A DNA stretch of 57,429 bases, taken from assembly GCF_900100195.1 (NCBI RefSeq), contig NZ_FNES01000021.1:1-57429 (forward strand). The letters are read 5' to 3'. The position numbers and the translations under genes are program-made. This document shows positions 43,776 through 53,162 of this stretch, in pieces. Under the pieces are notes generated by a model, which saw nothing but the letters and a program-made list of their open reading frames with translations, was not told the origin of the DNA and did not search any database. The first letter of the stretch is position 1. Each line of letters opens with the position of its first letter. Source of the stretch: Billgrantia gudaonensis (GTDB lineage Bacteria; Pseudomonadota; Gammaproteobacteria; Pseudomonadales; Halomonadaceae).

Positions 43776-45713
43776 TCACTCCCCGGCGGCGAGCGCCTCG
43801 AGCTCCATCCACCGTTCCATGGCGGCGTCCAGCGCCGCCTGGGTTGCGTTGAGTTCTTCCAGCGTCTGGGTCACCGTGTCGCTGTCCTGCTGGTAGAAGT
43901 CCGGATCGCCCACGGTGGCTTCATACGCCGCCACGGCATTTTCCAGCCGTTCGATCTCCGCCGGCAGGCCGTCGAGTTCCCGCTGCAGCTTGTAGGAGAG
44001 CTTGACGGGCTTTTTCGTCACCTTTTTCGCTGCTGAGGAAGGCTCGCCATGGTTGCCGGCCTGCGCCTCCTCGGCGCTTCTCGCCGGTTCCGCCCGCTGC
44101 CGCGCCGCACCTTCCCAGGGTGCTGGGGGAAGCTTGCCACCCTGGCGCACCCAGTCGGTGTAGCCGCCCACGTACTCGCGCACCACACCGTCTCCTTCGA
44201 ACGCGAGCACCCCGGTCACCACATTGTCCATGAAGGTACGGTCGTGGGAGACCAGCAGCAGCGTGCCGTCGAAGTCGAGCAGCAACTCTTCGAGCAGTTC
44301 CAGGGTCTCGACGTCCAGGTCGTTGGTGGGCTCGTCGAGCACCAGGACATTGGCCGGCTGGGTGAAGAGCTTGGCCAACAGCAGGCGATTGGACTCACCG
44401 CCGGAGAGCGCCTTGACCGGCTGACGAGCGCGCGCCGGAGTGAACAGGAAGTCCTGCAGGTAACTGATCACGTGCCGGTCGCGCCCCCCGACGGTGACCC
44501 GGTCGCTGCCCTGGGCGACGTTGTCGTAGACCGTCTTCTCCGGCTCCAGTCCAGCGCGCAGTTGATCGAAGTAGGCCACCTGCAGATTGGTGCCCAAGTG
44601 CACCCGTCCCTCGCTAGGCTCGATCTCACCGAGCAGGATCTTGAGCAGGGTAGTCTTGCCGGCGCCGTTGCGGCCGATCAGGCCAATGCGATCGCCGCGC
44701 TGGATCTCCAGCGACAGATCGCGGATCACCGTTTCGTCGCCGAAGCGCTGGGTGACGTGCAAGAGCTCCACCACGCGCTTGCCGGTGCGCTCGCCGCTGT
44801 CGACGCCGAAGCTCGCCCGGCCCTGACGCTCTCGGCGCTGACTGCGCTCGCGGCGCATCTGCTCGAGCGCTCTCACCCGCCCCTCGTTGCGAGTGCGCCG
44901 CGCCTTGATGCCCTGACGAATCCAGGCTTCCTCCTGGGCCAGCTTCTTGTCGAACTCGGCGTTCTCGCGCGCCTCCACCTCCAGCTCGTGGGCCTTCTGC
45001 TCCTGGTACTTCGCATAGTCGCCGGGATAACGACCCAGGCGGCCACGGTCGAGTTCGAGGATGGACGTGGCGAGCTTCGACAGGAAGGTCCGGTCATGGG
45101 TGATGAAGAGCACGGCGCCGTTGAACGCGAGCAGCTGCTCCTCCAACCAGGCGATGGTATCCAGGTCCAGATGGTTGGTCGGCTCGTCCAGCATCAGCAG
45201 GTCGGGCTCGGCCACCAGCGCCCGGGCCAGCGCCACGCGGCGTCGCCAGCCGCCGGACAGTGCGGCCATCTCGGCGTCGGCGGGCAGGCCCAGGCGGGTC
45301 AGCACGACGTCGATGCGCTGGTGGAACGACCAGCCGTCGATGGATTCCAGTCGCGTCTGCAGTTCGGCCATGCGACGCATGTCGGGCTCGGCCTCGCCGA
45401 CCAGGTGGTGGTACTCGGAGAGCAGTTCCCCGGCCTCCGGCAGGCCGCCGGCCACTACATCGAAGATGGTCTGCCCATCGGCCTCGGGCAGATCCTGGGC
45501 CAGCACGCCGATCTTCAGGCCCGGTGCGCGCCAGATACTGCCGCCATCGGGCTCGATCTCGCCGGACACCAGGCGCAACAGAGTCGACTTGCCGCTGCCG
45601 TTTCGACCCACCAGCGCCAGGCGCTCGCCCTTTTCGAGCACCAGATCGGCGCCATCGAGCAGCACATGGGTGCCATAGGCGAGTTGCAGCTGTTCCAGAC
45701 GTAGCAGTGTCAC
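43776..45713 (-). CDS. uup: ABC-F ATPase Uup
   Basis: Uup is a soluble ABC-F protein linked to ribosome function and to suppression of transposon excision. The 645 residues hold two ATPase domains: Walker A GRNGSGKST (about 36-44) and GRNGAGKTT (about 350-358); signatures LSGGWRRRVALARAL and LSGGESNRLLLAKLF; Walker B MLDEPTNHLD and LDEPTNDLD. Between them lies the charged linker with RRTRNEGRVRALEQMRRERSQ, and the C-terminus is the Uup coiled coil (KLSYKLQRELDGLPAEIERLE, about 570-635). The start codon is GTG at 45713, after GAGAGGTACC. Confidence 0.95.
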   Translation of the reverse strand: MTLLRLEQLQLAYGTHVLLDGADLVLEKGERLALVGRNGSGKSTLLRLVSGEIEPDGGSIWRAPGLKIGVLAQDLPEADGQTIFDVVAGGLPEAGELLSEYHHLVGEAEPDMRRMAELQTRLESIDGWSFHQRIDVVLTRLGLPADAEMAALSGGWRRRVALARALVAEPDLLMLDEPTNHLDLDTIAWLEEQLLAFNGAVLFITHDRTFLSKLATSILELDRGRLGRYPGDYAKYQEQKAHELEVEARENAEFDKKLAQEEAWIRQGIKARRTRNEGRVRALEQMRRERSQRRERQGRASFGVDSGERTGKRVVELLHVTQRFGDETVIRDLSLEIQRGDRIGLIGRNGAGKTTLLKILLGEIEPSEGRVHLGTNLQVAYFDQLRAGLEPEKTVYDNVAQGSDRVTVGGRDRHVISYLQDFLFTPARARQPVKALSGGESNRLLLAKLFTQPANVLVLDEPTNDLDVETLELLEELLLDFDGTLLLVSHDRTFMDNVVTGVLAFEGDGVVREYVGGYTDWVRQGGKLPPAPWEGAARQRAEPARSAEEAQAGNHGEPSSAAKKVTKKPVKLSYKLQRELDGLPAEIERLENAVAAYEATVGDPDFYQQDSDTVTQTLEELNATQAALDAAMERWMELEALAAGE

Positions 45714-45829
45714 TCGGGTACCTCTCTCGATCGTGAAGGCGCACAGTGTAACGCAAGCACGCGCCAGCGTGGCCGAAGAGCGGTGTCGCTGGCTACAATG
45801 CGCGACAGATGCGAACAGGAGTTTCCACT

Positions 45830-46723
45830 TTGGCCGACACCGAGCCCTTCGACGACGTCCTACCCAAGGCGCTGCAGCGACGCTCGCCCGCCCCGCTGGT
45901 GGACATCGGCGCCAACCTGACCCACGCCAGTTTCGCCCACGATTTGGAGTCGGTGCTGAATCGCGCCCGTGCGGCGAACGTGACCGCCCTGATCGTCACC
46001 GGCACTGATCGCGAGCACGCCGAACAGGCCATCGAGCTGGCGCGTCGCCACCCCGAGCTGCATGCTACCGCCGGGGTCCACCCCCACGACGCCAGCGGCT
46101 GGAATGCCGACCTGGAAGCGGCGATGCGCGAACTGCATCGTCAGCCGGAGGTGGTTGCCGTAGGCGAGTGCGGGCTCGACTTCAATCGCAACTTTTCCAC
46201 CCCCGCCGAGCAGGAGCGCGCCTTCGAAGCCCAGCTGGGGCTCGCCGTCGAGTGCGGCAAACCCCTGTTCGTGCACGAGCGCGATGCCGGTCGCCGTCTG
46301 CACGAGATGCTCCGCGCCTGGCGCGACGACATCAGCGATGCCGTCGTCCACTGTTTCACCGCCGACCGGGCCACGCTGCACGGCTACCTGGATCTCGATC
46401 TGCACATCGGTCTGACCGGCTGGATCTGCGACGAACGGCGCGGCCATCATCTGCGCGACCTGGTGAGCGACATCCCGCTGAACCGACTGATGGTCGAAAC
46501 CGACTGCCCCTACCTGCTGCCGCGCCATTTACCTGCCAAACTCAAGGGAAGACGCCACGAGCCGGCACTGCTACCGTGGATCGTGCAGGAGATCGCCCAC
46601 TGGTACGGGATCGAAGAGACCGAACTGGCCCAGGCGACCACTGCCACGGCACGGGCTTTCTTTCGATTGACCGGCAACGTCGTGCCCGACAGGATCCGCC
46701 ACCCCGCCCAGGAGGAAGAGTGA
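45830..46723 (+). CDS. TatD-family metal-dependent DNase
   Basis: TatD proteins are cytoplasmic metal-dependent 3'-5' exonucleases involved in DNA and oxidative damage repair. This one has about 297 residues. The TIM-barrel metal motifs are seen as LVDIGANLTHASF (near residue 23), TAGVHPHDASGW (near 81), VAVGECGLDFNRNFS (near 110), LFVHERDAGRRLHEML (near 146), VVHCFTADRATL (near 172) and MVETDCPYLLPR (near 222). I take TTG at 45830 as start because CAGGAG stands eight bases before it; an ATG at 45809 would add seven residues without such a site. The next gene begins one base after the stop. Confidence 0.92.
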   Translation: MADTEPFDDVLPKALQRRSPAPLVDIGANLTHASFAHDLESVLNRARAANVTALIVTGTDREHAEQAIELARRHPELHATAGVHPHDASGWNADLEAAMRELHRQPEVVAVGECGLDFNRNFSTPAEQERAFEAQLGLAVECGKPLFVHERDAGRRLHEMLRAWRDDISDAVVHCFTADRATLHGYLDLDLHIGLTGWICDERRGHHLRDLVSDIPLNRLMVETDCPYLLPRHLPAKLKGRRHEPALLPWIVQEIAHWYGIEETELAQATTATARAFFRLTGNVVPDRIRHPAQEEE

Positions 46724-46724
46724 C

Positions 46725-47207
46725 ATGGCCGAGATTCCCGGATTCATCGCCGTCGAGACCGGAGACGACGGAGAACTTCCGTTGGCCATCGCCTGGGTGC
46801 TGCCCGATGGGCGCATCAAGCATACCCTCATTCAGCCCGACGAAGACTGGCTGGACGAGGAGATGAACGCCCTGAACGGCTACAGTCTGGAAGAGCTTGC
46901 CAGCCTCGGCGTGAGTCCGCTGGACGTGATCCGCGAGCTGGAAAGCGATCACTTCAATGCCACCCTGTTCACGGCCGGCTTGAACGACGACGAAGCCGCC
47001 CTGTCACGTCTCTTCGATACCTATGGCATCGACCCCTTCGTCGAACTGGCACCGGCCGACAGCCTCTACCCGGACTTGCCCAGCGGCGAATGGACCCGTG
47101 CCCGCGGCGAGCTGTTCGGCGAGCTGGGCCTGGAACCGCTGCGCCCCGAGCACGAGGTGGAAGTGATGCTGCACCTCCACCAGCGGCTGGCCATGGATCA
47201 GCCCTGA
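46725..47207 (+). CDS. conserved hypothetical protein, possibly a degenerate exonuclease fold
   Basis: This 160-residue acidic protein follows tatD directly and must be co-translated with it. I recognise no named family. Its start, IPGFIAVETGDDGELPLAIA, followed by WVLPDGRIKHTLIQPDEDWL, recalls the first strands of DEDD exonucleases (strand with D-x-E, then strand and turn), and TLFTAGLNDDEAALSRLFDTYG near residue 85-106 recalls their second Asp helix. The first catalytic Asp is replaced by Ala (FIAVE), so activity as a nuclease is doubtful. The C-terminus is helical. Its last ten bases overlap the end of the convergent E1 gene. Confidence 0.72.
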   Translation: MAEIPGFIAVETGDDGELPLAIAWVLPDGRIKHTLIQPDEDWLDEEMNALNGYSLEELASLGVSPLDVIRELESDHFNATLFTAGLNDDEAALSRLFDTYGIDPFVELAPADSLYPDLPSGEWTRARGELFGELGLEPLRPEHEVEVMLHLHQRLAMDQP

Positions 47208-49396
47208 GATCGCTCGCCCTTCACCCACTGGCGTACCCGTGCGACGATTCCCGCCACCGAGGGCAACGTCAGCGTGGCGGCCCGCCCCAAGGGAATGAAA
47301 CTGTCCTCGGCGGTGAGCCGGGCCAGCCGTTCGCCGGCCACCCCACGCTCGACCAGCGCCGTGATCACCTCCTCGCTCAACGACCCGCTGCGACGACATT
47401 CGTCCACCACTAGGATGCGCTCGCACCCGACCACGGCGCGATGCACGGCATCGTGATCGATGGCGGTGAGCCAGCGCAGGTCGATGATGCGCAATTCGAT
47501 GCCTTCGTCGGCCAGCTGGGCTGCCGCCTGGCGCGACAGGTAGACGCCGTTGCCGTAGGTGACGATGGCCAGCTCGTCCCCCTCGCCCCACTGGCCGAGC
47601 GCCCCCACCGGCAGACGATGCTGCGGCCCCGGATCGGCGAAGCACCAGCCCTGATCGCCCTCGGCGAGCAGATCGCGCTGATGGTAGAGGGCGATCGGCT
47701 CGAGCATCACCACCACCCGCTGCTCCTCGTCGGCCAGGCGCACGGCTTCCTGTAGCAGGCCCACGGCATCCGCGGCGTTCGATGGGCAGGCCACCAACAG
47801 CCCTGGAATGTCGCGCAGCACGCCAATGGCGTTGTCGTTGTGGAAGTGGCCGCCGAACCCCTTCTGGTAGCCGAGCCCGGCGATGCGCACCACCATGGGA
47901 TTGGCATACTGGCCATTGGAGAAGAAGCTGAGCGTGGCCGCCTCGCCACGCAGTTGATCCTCGGCGTTGTGCAGGTAGGCGAGGAACTGGATCTCGAGGA
48001 TCGGCACCAGGCCGTGGTGGGCCAGGCCGATGCCGAGCCCCAGGATGCTCTGTTCGTCCAGTAGCGAGTCGATCACCCGGTGCGCGCCGAAGCGCGCCTG
48101 CAACTTCTGGGTCACCCCGTAGACGCCACCCTTGCGGCCGATGTCCTGGCCCGCCATCACCAGTTCCGGGTGGCATTGCATCAGGCGCTGCAGCGCCTGA
48201 TTGAGGCCTTTGGCCATGGGCACCGGGGCCGCCTCCATTTCGCCCTGCCAGTCGCGAGCGCGGCTAGGCCGCCGCGGCGGCACGATGCTCGCCATCACCT
48301 GCTCGGCGGTTTCCAGCCGAGGCCGACGAATGGCCCGCTCGCCCAGCTCGGCGATGCGCTGGCTCATGGCATGATAGCGCGTGGCGATCTGCTCACGGTC
48401 GAGCACGCCGTGGCGGCGCAACAGACCGGCGCTGATCAGCAGCGGATCGCGGGCTTCGCTAGCCTCGATCTGCGTCGAGCTCAGATAGGCCTGCTGGGCA
48501 TCGGACCCGGCATGACCGAAGAGCCGCACGCAGCGCATGTGGAGGAACACCGGCTGCCGGCGCGAGCGCGCCAGTCGCACCGCCTGGCGGGCGGTCTGCC
48601 AGGTATCGATCAGATCACAGCCATCGCAGGCCAGATAGAGGAAGCCAGGGCGGCCTTGCATGTTCGCTTCGATCCACCCATCGGGCGTGGGTGTGGAAAT
48701 GCCGATGCCGTTGTCCTCGCACACCAGTATCAGCGGCATGGGCACGTTCTGGTATGCCGCCCAGCCGGCCGCGTTGAGCGCCCCCTGGGCGGTGGAGTGG
48801 TTGAAGGAGGCATCGCCGAAGCTGCACAGCACCACGCTGTCGTCAGGCGTCTCGCCCGCGACGCCGAGACGCCGGGCGAGGCCCAGGCCGTAGGCCGCTC
48901 CCATCGCCTTGGGCAAATGCGAGGCAATAGTGCTGGTTTGCGGCGGTATGGCCAGTGCTTTCGATCCCAGCACCTTGTGGCGTCCGCCCGAAATGGGATC
49001 TTCCGCCGAGGCGACGAAGCTCAGCAGTAGATCCCAAAGCGGGGTCTGGTCGGGCACCTGGCGGCTGCGCTGGATCATGAAGGCGGCATCGCGGTAGTGC
49101 AGGAAGGCGGGATCGGTAGGCCGCAAGGCGGCAGCGATGGCCGCGTTGCCCTCGTGCCCGGCACTGCCGATGGTGTAGAAGGCTTCGCCCCTTGCCTGGA
49201 GGCGTCGTGCATGCAGATCCAGATGTCGGCTCGCCAGCTGCGAGTCGAACAGCTCGATCAGCCCCTCGGGGTCGAGACCGACCGACTCGAGCGCCCACTG
49301 GTGCGGCGGTTGCGGCCAGGCGTCGTTGCTCAGGGCTTCCAGAAAGCGATTCTCCTGGGGGAGTGGTTCGACCACGGTGTCGGCCTCCGACGGCAA
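47198..49396 (-). CDS. fused alpha-beta E1 component of a 2-oxoacid dehydrogenase
   Basis: This 732-residue protein joins in one chain the two E1 subunits of branched-chain/pyruvate-type dehydrogenases. The alpha part (about 1-375) has SAGHEGNAAIAAALRPTDPAFLHYRD (about 78-103) and the thiamine diphosphate motif CSFGDASFNHSTAQGALNAA (about 193-212) with LVCEDNGIGIST. The beta part (about 392-732) starts PMAKGLNQALQRLMQCHPEL and has the AGQDIGRKGGVYGVTQKLQARFG and EIQFLAYLHNAEDQLRGEAA blocks and the terminal VVVMLEPIALYHQRDLL region. It would decarboxylate a 2-oxoacid in the cytoplasm. No E2 or E3 gene is near, so partner and substrate are open. GTG- or ATG-type alternative starts lie upstream; the ATG at 49396 is used. 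Confidence 0.9.
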   Translation of the reverse strand: MPSEADTVVEPLPQENRFLEALSNDAWPQPPHQWALESVGLDPEGLIELFDSQLASRHLDLHARRLQARGEAFYTIGSAGHEGNAAIAAALRPTDPAFLHYRDAAFMIQRSRQVPDQTPLWDLLLSFVASAEDPISGGRHKVLGSKALAIPPQTSTIASHLPKAMGAAYGLGLARRLGVAGETPDDSVVLCSFGDASFNHSTAQGALNAAGWAAYQNVPMPLILVCEDNGIGISTPTPDGWIEANMQGRPGFLYLACDGCDLIDTWQTARQAVRLARSRRQPVFLHMRCVRLFGHAGSDAQQAYLSSTQIEASEARDPLLISAGLLRRHGVLDREQIATRYHAMSQRIAELGERAIRRPRLETAEQVMASIVPPRRPSRARDWQGEMEAAPVPMAKGLNQALQRLMQCHPELVMAGQDIGRKGGVYGVTQKLQARFGAHRVIDSLLDEQSILGLGIGLAHHGLVPILEIQFLAYLHNAEDQLRGEAATLSFFSNGQYANPMVVRIAGLGYQKGFGGHFHNDNAIGVLRDIPGLLVACPSNAADAVGLLQEAVRLADEEQRVVVMLEPIALYHQRDLLAEGDQGWCFADPGPQHRLPVGALGQWGEGDELAIVTYGNGVYLSRQAAAQLADEGIELRIIDLRWLTAIDHDAVHRAVVGCERILVVDECRRSGSLSEEVITALVERGVAGERLARLTAEDSFIPLGRAATLTLPSVAGIVARVRQWVKGERSQG

Positions 49397-49536
49397 GAGT
49401 GGGCGGGATGCCGAACAGCCTACCGTGACGGCACCGTGCGGTCATCAAGCAAGGCGCTTCGGCAGTTGCTAAGCTAGTGACTTCTTCGGGAATTCGTCGC
49501 ATGTCCCGGTCGTATTGCCGGCAAGGAGCCACTCTC

Positions 49537-50985
49537 TTGGCAACATTCATCGTCGATCTACTCTCTGCCAGCCGCACGGAAACGCGGCCGTTGATCCGCC
49601 TCGCCCTGCCCATCTGCGGCGCCCAGCTGGCGCAGGCGGGCATGAGCGTCGTCGACGTGATGATGACGGGGCGCCTGAGCGCCACCGACCTGGCGGCCGT
49701 CTCGGTGGGCTCGAGCCTGTGGATGCCGCTGATGCTGTTCATGACCGGCACCTTGATGGGGCTCACCCCCATCGTCGCCCAACTGCTCGGCGGCGGCCGC
49801 ACGCCGCGCATCCGGCCCAACGTGCACCAGGCGCTATGGGTGGCACTGGCGCTGGGCGTCATCGCGGCCTTGCTGCTGTGGTTGGCGGTGATGCCGATCT
49901 TTCGCCTGATGGCCGTTCCCGCCCCGGTCGCCGAGCGCGCGGCGGCTTACCTGGCCGCCGTGGCGCTGGGGATGCCGGGCGTCGCCCTGTTCCAGGCCTT
50001 GCGCGCTTTCTCGGATGGCATGAACCACACCCGGCCATCGCTGTGGATCAGCCTGGTGGGGCTGGCCGTGAACGTTCCCAGCAACTTCGTGCTGATCTAT
50101 GGCGGCGAAGGCCTCACCGGCCTGTTCGGCGATTGGCTGCCGGGCTGGCTCCAGGCGCTGCCGGCGCTCGGCGCGCTGGGCTGCGGCCTGGCCACCGCGC
50201 TCTCCTTCTGGGTCATGGGCCTGGCCATGGCGGTCTACACCCATCGCTCGCCGGCCTATGGCGATGTCGGCCTGTGGCACACGCCCACGCCCCCGCAAGG
50301 CCGGATGATCGGCGAACTGCTCTACGTCGGGGTGCCCATCGGGGTGGCCATCTTCGTCGAGGTGACGCTGTTCACGCTGATCGCCCTGTTCATCGCCAGC
50401 CTCGGAGAAATCACCGTGGCCGCCCATCAAGTGGCACTGAACTACACCTCGATTCTCTTCATGCTGCCGCTGTCACTGAGCATGGCGCTCACCGTCAGGG
50501 TCGGCAACACGCTCGGCCAACGGCGACTTGACCATGCCCGGCTGGTGGCGTGGAACGGGATCGCGCTGTGCCTGCTGGTGGCGGTGCTCAACAGCACCCT
50601 GCTGTGGCTGACCGCCGAGCCGATCATCGCCCTCTACACCCATGACGTGGCCGTGCAACGCCTGACTCTCTCGCTGGTCGTACTGGCCATGATCTTTCAG
50701 GTCTCGGATTCGCTTCAGGTCAACCTGGCCGGCGCGCTGCGCGGCTACAAGGACACGCGAGTCGTCATGGTGATCACCTTGATCGCCTACTGGCTCGTCG
50801 GCCTGGGGGGCGGCCACGGGCTCGGCGAATACGGCCTGTTCGGCCTCGTCGAGCCCATGGGCGTGCATGGCTACTGGGTGGGCCTGATCGCCGGCCTGAC
50901 CGCCGCCGCCCTGCTGCTCGGCGAACGCCTGCGGCGGGTCGCTAAAGGAGTGGCGAATGGTAGCCACGCTGTCCCTTACGGTTAG
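49537..50985 (+). CDS. MATE-family efflux transporter
   Basis: This inner-membrane protein of about 482 residues belongs to the MATE family (NorM-like), exporting cationic drugs or metabolites by Na+ or H+ exchange. It has twelve helices in two similar halves. Marks are RLALPICGAQLAQAGMSVVD (near residue 18) and MTGRLSATDLAAVSVGSSLW (about 43-62), and in the second half GEITVAAHQVALNYTSILFMLP and the VTGVL-type DTRVVMVITLIAYWLVGL. The best start is TTG at 49537 because AAGGAG stands eight bases before it and the sequence begins with the family start; ATG at 49501 or GTG at 49477 would add 12 or 20 residues. The next gene overlaps its end by 29 bases. Confidence 0.92.
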   Translation: MATFIVDLLSASRTETRPLIRLALPICGAQLAQAGMSVVDVMMTGRLSATDLAAVSVGSSLWMPLMLFMTGTLMGLTPIVAQLLGGGRTPRIRPNVHQALWVALALGVIAALLLWLAVMPIFRLMAVPAPVAERAAAYLAAVALGMPGVALFQALRAFSDGMNHTRPSLWISLVGLAVNVPSNFVLIYGGEGLTGLFGDWLPGWLQALPALGALGCGLATALSFWVMGLAMAVYTHRSPAYGDVGLWHTPTPPQGRMIGELLYVGVPIGVAIFVEVTLFTLIALFIASLGEITVAAHQVALNYTSILFMLPLSLSMALTVRVGNTLGQRRLDHARLVAWNGIALCLLVAVLNSTLLWLTAEPIIALYTHDVAVQRLTLSLVVLAMIFQVSDSLQVNLAGALRGYKDTRVVMVITLIAYWLVGLGGGHGLGEYGLFGLVEPMGVHGYWVGLIAGLTAAALLLGERLRRVAKGVANGSHAVPYG

Positions 50986-52012
50986 GTGGCGCCGCCTGGG
51001 CGCCGTTGCGCTCGTCATCCTCCTGGGGTTGGCGGGCTGTGGCGGGAGCGGCGAGGGCGACGCCATGCTTCGCGACTATCAACGCCAGTTGGCCGAAGCG
51101 CTCGATCTGCCGGCCCCTGAGCCCGAGCCGCCGGGCAACATCGGCGCGTTCCCCGAACGCCAGGCGCGGCTGTTCGAGGTGTCCGAAACGCGCGAGGGTC
51201 TGCTAGACGTCTATGCCCTGCGCGAATGCCACATCACCAATCTGGTCGCCGCGCGCAACAATCAGCTCGGCCGCGTAGCGCCACCCAGCCAGCGCTGGAT
51301 CTACGAGCTGAAGCTATGGCGCCGCCTCGACGCCTGCCGGGACAGCGAGGTGGCCGAACGGCTGGCCGAAGACGACCGGGCACGACTGGAGCGCATCACC
51401 CGCCGCAAGACCCGACAGCTGCCGCTGGTGAGCTGGAACAGCCTGTTCGATTCCGAAGAGTGGACCGGCAACTTCTCCCGAGCGAGTTCCGCCCTGGAAC
51501 CGAGCGATACCGATCCCCTGGACGCTCAGTTGGAAGCGCTACGCTGGCTGCGTCGCGCCACTCTCAATCAGTTCGAGCCCGACTGGACGCCGGAGTCCTC
51601 GACGCTGGAGGGCCACCTCAAGGCGCTTCGCGCACGGCCTCTCACCGCCGAGCTGCTGAGGGCGCTGCTCCTTGCCGAGCAGCGCCTGAGCGAAGCCAAC
51701 GCGCTGCTCGTCCACCGGCTCGACGACAGCGATGCATGCGCCTCTCTCGACGAGCCGGGTCCGAGCTTGAAAAGCCGCTTTCAGGACCGCCCTGCACGGC
51801 AGTGGCTGTCACGCCTGGAGATGCTGGCCGAGCGCTGGTTGACTGCGGTCGATGCTCTTATGGCAAGCCACGTCTCCCCTCCCGACGCCGTTGCCGAATA
51901 CCGTCATCGCTGGCTCTCGCTCGACAATCCCGTGGCGCCGCTGCCCGCCTATCGTTCGGCGCTCGCTGCCCACGGCCGACACTGGCAGCGGTTGGCCGAG
52001 CGCTGCTCGTGA
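50957..52012 (+). CDS. DUF3080 family lipoprotein
   Basis: This 351-residue protein has a lipoprotein signal: a basic start, RLGAVALVILLGLAGC, with the lipobox LAGC ending at Cys28, after which GGSG follows. There is no Asp after the Cys, so outer-membrane placement is likely. The rest matches DUF3080, a family of gammaproteobacterial lipoproteins of unknown role: LLDVYALRECHITNLVAARNNQLGRVAPPSQRW (about 82-114) and SWNSLFDSEEW near 155 are plain. AAGGAGTGGCG precedes the ATG, which lies inside the end of the MATE gene, so the two are coupled. Confidence 0.88.
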   Translation: MVATLSLTVRWRRLGAVALVILLGLAGCGGSGEGDAMLRDYQRQLAEALDLPAPEPEPPGNIGAFPERQARLFEVSETREGLLDVYALRECHITNLVAARNNQLGRVAPPSQRWIYELKLWRRLDACRDSEVAERLAEDDRARLERITRRKTRQLPLVSWNSLFDSEEWTGNFSRASSALEPSDTDPLDAQLEALRWLRRATLNQFEPDWTPESSTLEGHLKALRARPLTAELLRALLLAEQRLSEANALLVHRLDDSDACASLDEPGPSLKSRFQDRPARQWLSRLEMLAERWLTAVDALMASHVSPPDAVAEYRHRWLSLDNPVAPLPAYRSALAAHGRHWQRLAERCS

Positions 52013-52131
52013 AAATCGCACTTGGAGACTTAACTTGTGCCTCGCCTCTGTGCTATTGGTGGAAGCGACAGGCCGGGATCCGCCGCGAGCCGCGTCACAC
52101 GCCGTGACCACGCAGAACCTGGAGGGAGATC

Positions 52132-52842
52132 ATGGGCATTTCACTGTCATCCCGCCCTGCCCAGGTCATCGACCTGGAAACGATGCGCCAGCGGCACAAG
52201 GCCAAGCAGCGCCTGATTCGGCTCGCTCCCGAGCTCGACGGCCTGGAAATGGTCTACCAGCTGGCCTCCGATCCCGACGCCTACTATGGCATGCCGATCA
52301 TGGCCTGGGGGCTACGCGAGGATGGGGACGTCGTCGGGCTGGTACCCTGGATGGAGGCATTGACGCCGTGCCATCGACTGGACGATCCGGAGCAGGGCCG
52401 ATTCGTCGGCTACCGTGACCCGGAGACCGAGGAGCTGCTGGAGTCGGCGCCACCCCACAAGGCATTGGAGCTCGAACACGCCGCCGCCTACTTCGACTAC
52501 GAAGAAACCCGCGAGGTCACGCTGATTCAGCAGTTGCCCGATACGCTGGGCACTCATGCCCTGTGCATCGACGACACCCAAGGGCCCTGGCAACTGAAGC
52601 AGGTGTTCGGCTGGCGGCTCTACAGCGACGGCAACATCGAGGCTCTGCTCGCCGACGAATCGCGGGTCGAATCCACGCCCATTCTGCCGGGCGACGACTG
52701 CCTTTATCCCGGCCGCAGCCGCCATCGACTGGTCTACTTCTTCCAGCGGCGCATCGCCAATCGCATTCGTGAGCAGGATCCCACCACCCTGGAGGCCCTG
52801 GCGCTCATGGTGATCCCCCACGAACCGATGGAGCAGCGATGA
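52132..52842 (+). CDS. conserved hypothetical protein
   Basis: This 236-residue protein has GAGGGAGATC before its ATG and good coding character. I do not recognise a characterised family. It starts GISLSSRPAQVIDLETMRQR, has a mixed alpha-beta middle with several Trp and Tyr (AYYGMPIMAWGLREDGDVVG, VPWMEAL, AAYFDYEETREV) and a basic C-terminus (RSRHRLVYFFQRRIANRIRE). The many acidic residues and the absence of signal peptide or membrane span point to a soluble cytoplasmic protein of a salt-adapted cell. It stands alone, 119 bases after the lipoprotein gene and facing tusA. Confidence 0.75.
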   Translation: MGISLSSRPAQVIDLETMRQRHKAKQRLIRLAPELDGLEMVYQLASDPDAYYGMPIMAWGLREDGDVVGLVPWMEALTPCHRLDDPEQGRFVGYRDPETEELLESAPPHKALELEHAAAYFDYEETREVTLIQQLPDTLGTHALCIDDTQGPWQLKQVFGWRLYSDGNIEALLADESRVESTPILPGDDCLYPGRSRHRLVYFFQRRIANRIREQDPTTLEALALMVIPHEPMEQR

Positions 52843-52881
52843 CGCCACGCCGCTCGCCATCCGGGCGAGAACTGGGAGGCC

Positions 52882-53133
52882 TCAAGCCAAGCGGATAAAG
52901 TATAGGAAAAGACCGCCCGACTCCTGCTGTTGCACCAGTTCGTGGCCAAGGAAGTGGCAGAATTTGGGGACATCGCGGGTAGTGGCCGGATCGGTTGCCA
53001 CCACCTTGAGCACATCGCCGGATGCCATGTCCCTGACCTTGTTATGCATCAGCATGATCGGCTCCGGACAGTAGAGTCCGGTCGTATCCAGTTCGACCTG
53101 GAAGTCGGGTGGGGTGTCGGCGGTATCAACCAT
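52882..53133 (-). CDS. tusA: TusA-family sulfurtransferase
   Basis: TusA carries persulfide sulfur from IscS to the TusBCD relay for thiolation of tRNA, and to other acceptors. The 83-residue protein matches the family: DTTGLYCPEPIMLMHNKVRDM (about 16-36) has the sulfur-carrying Cys22 in CPEP, then DVLKVVATDPATTRDVPKFC (about 40-59) and the end GHELVQQQESGGLFLYFIRLA. All these are characteristic of TusA proper. It is divergent from the monooxygenase-like gene with 29 bases between, so their promoters must overlap. Confidence 0.95.
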   Translation of the reverse strand: MVDTADTPPDFQVELDTTGLYCPEPIMLMHNKVRDMASGDVLKVVATDPATTRDVPKFCHFLGHELVQQQESGGLFLYFIRLA

Positions 53134-53162
53134 CGAAAACCTCGGTGTAGGGAGCAGCTCTG

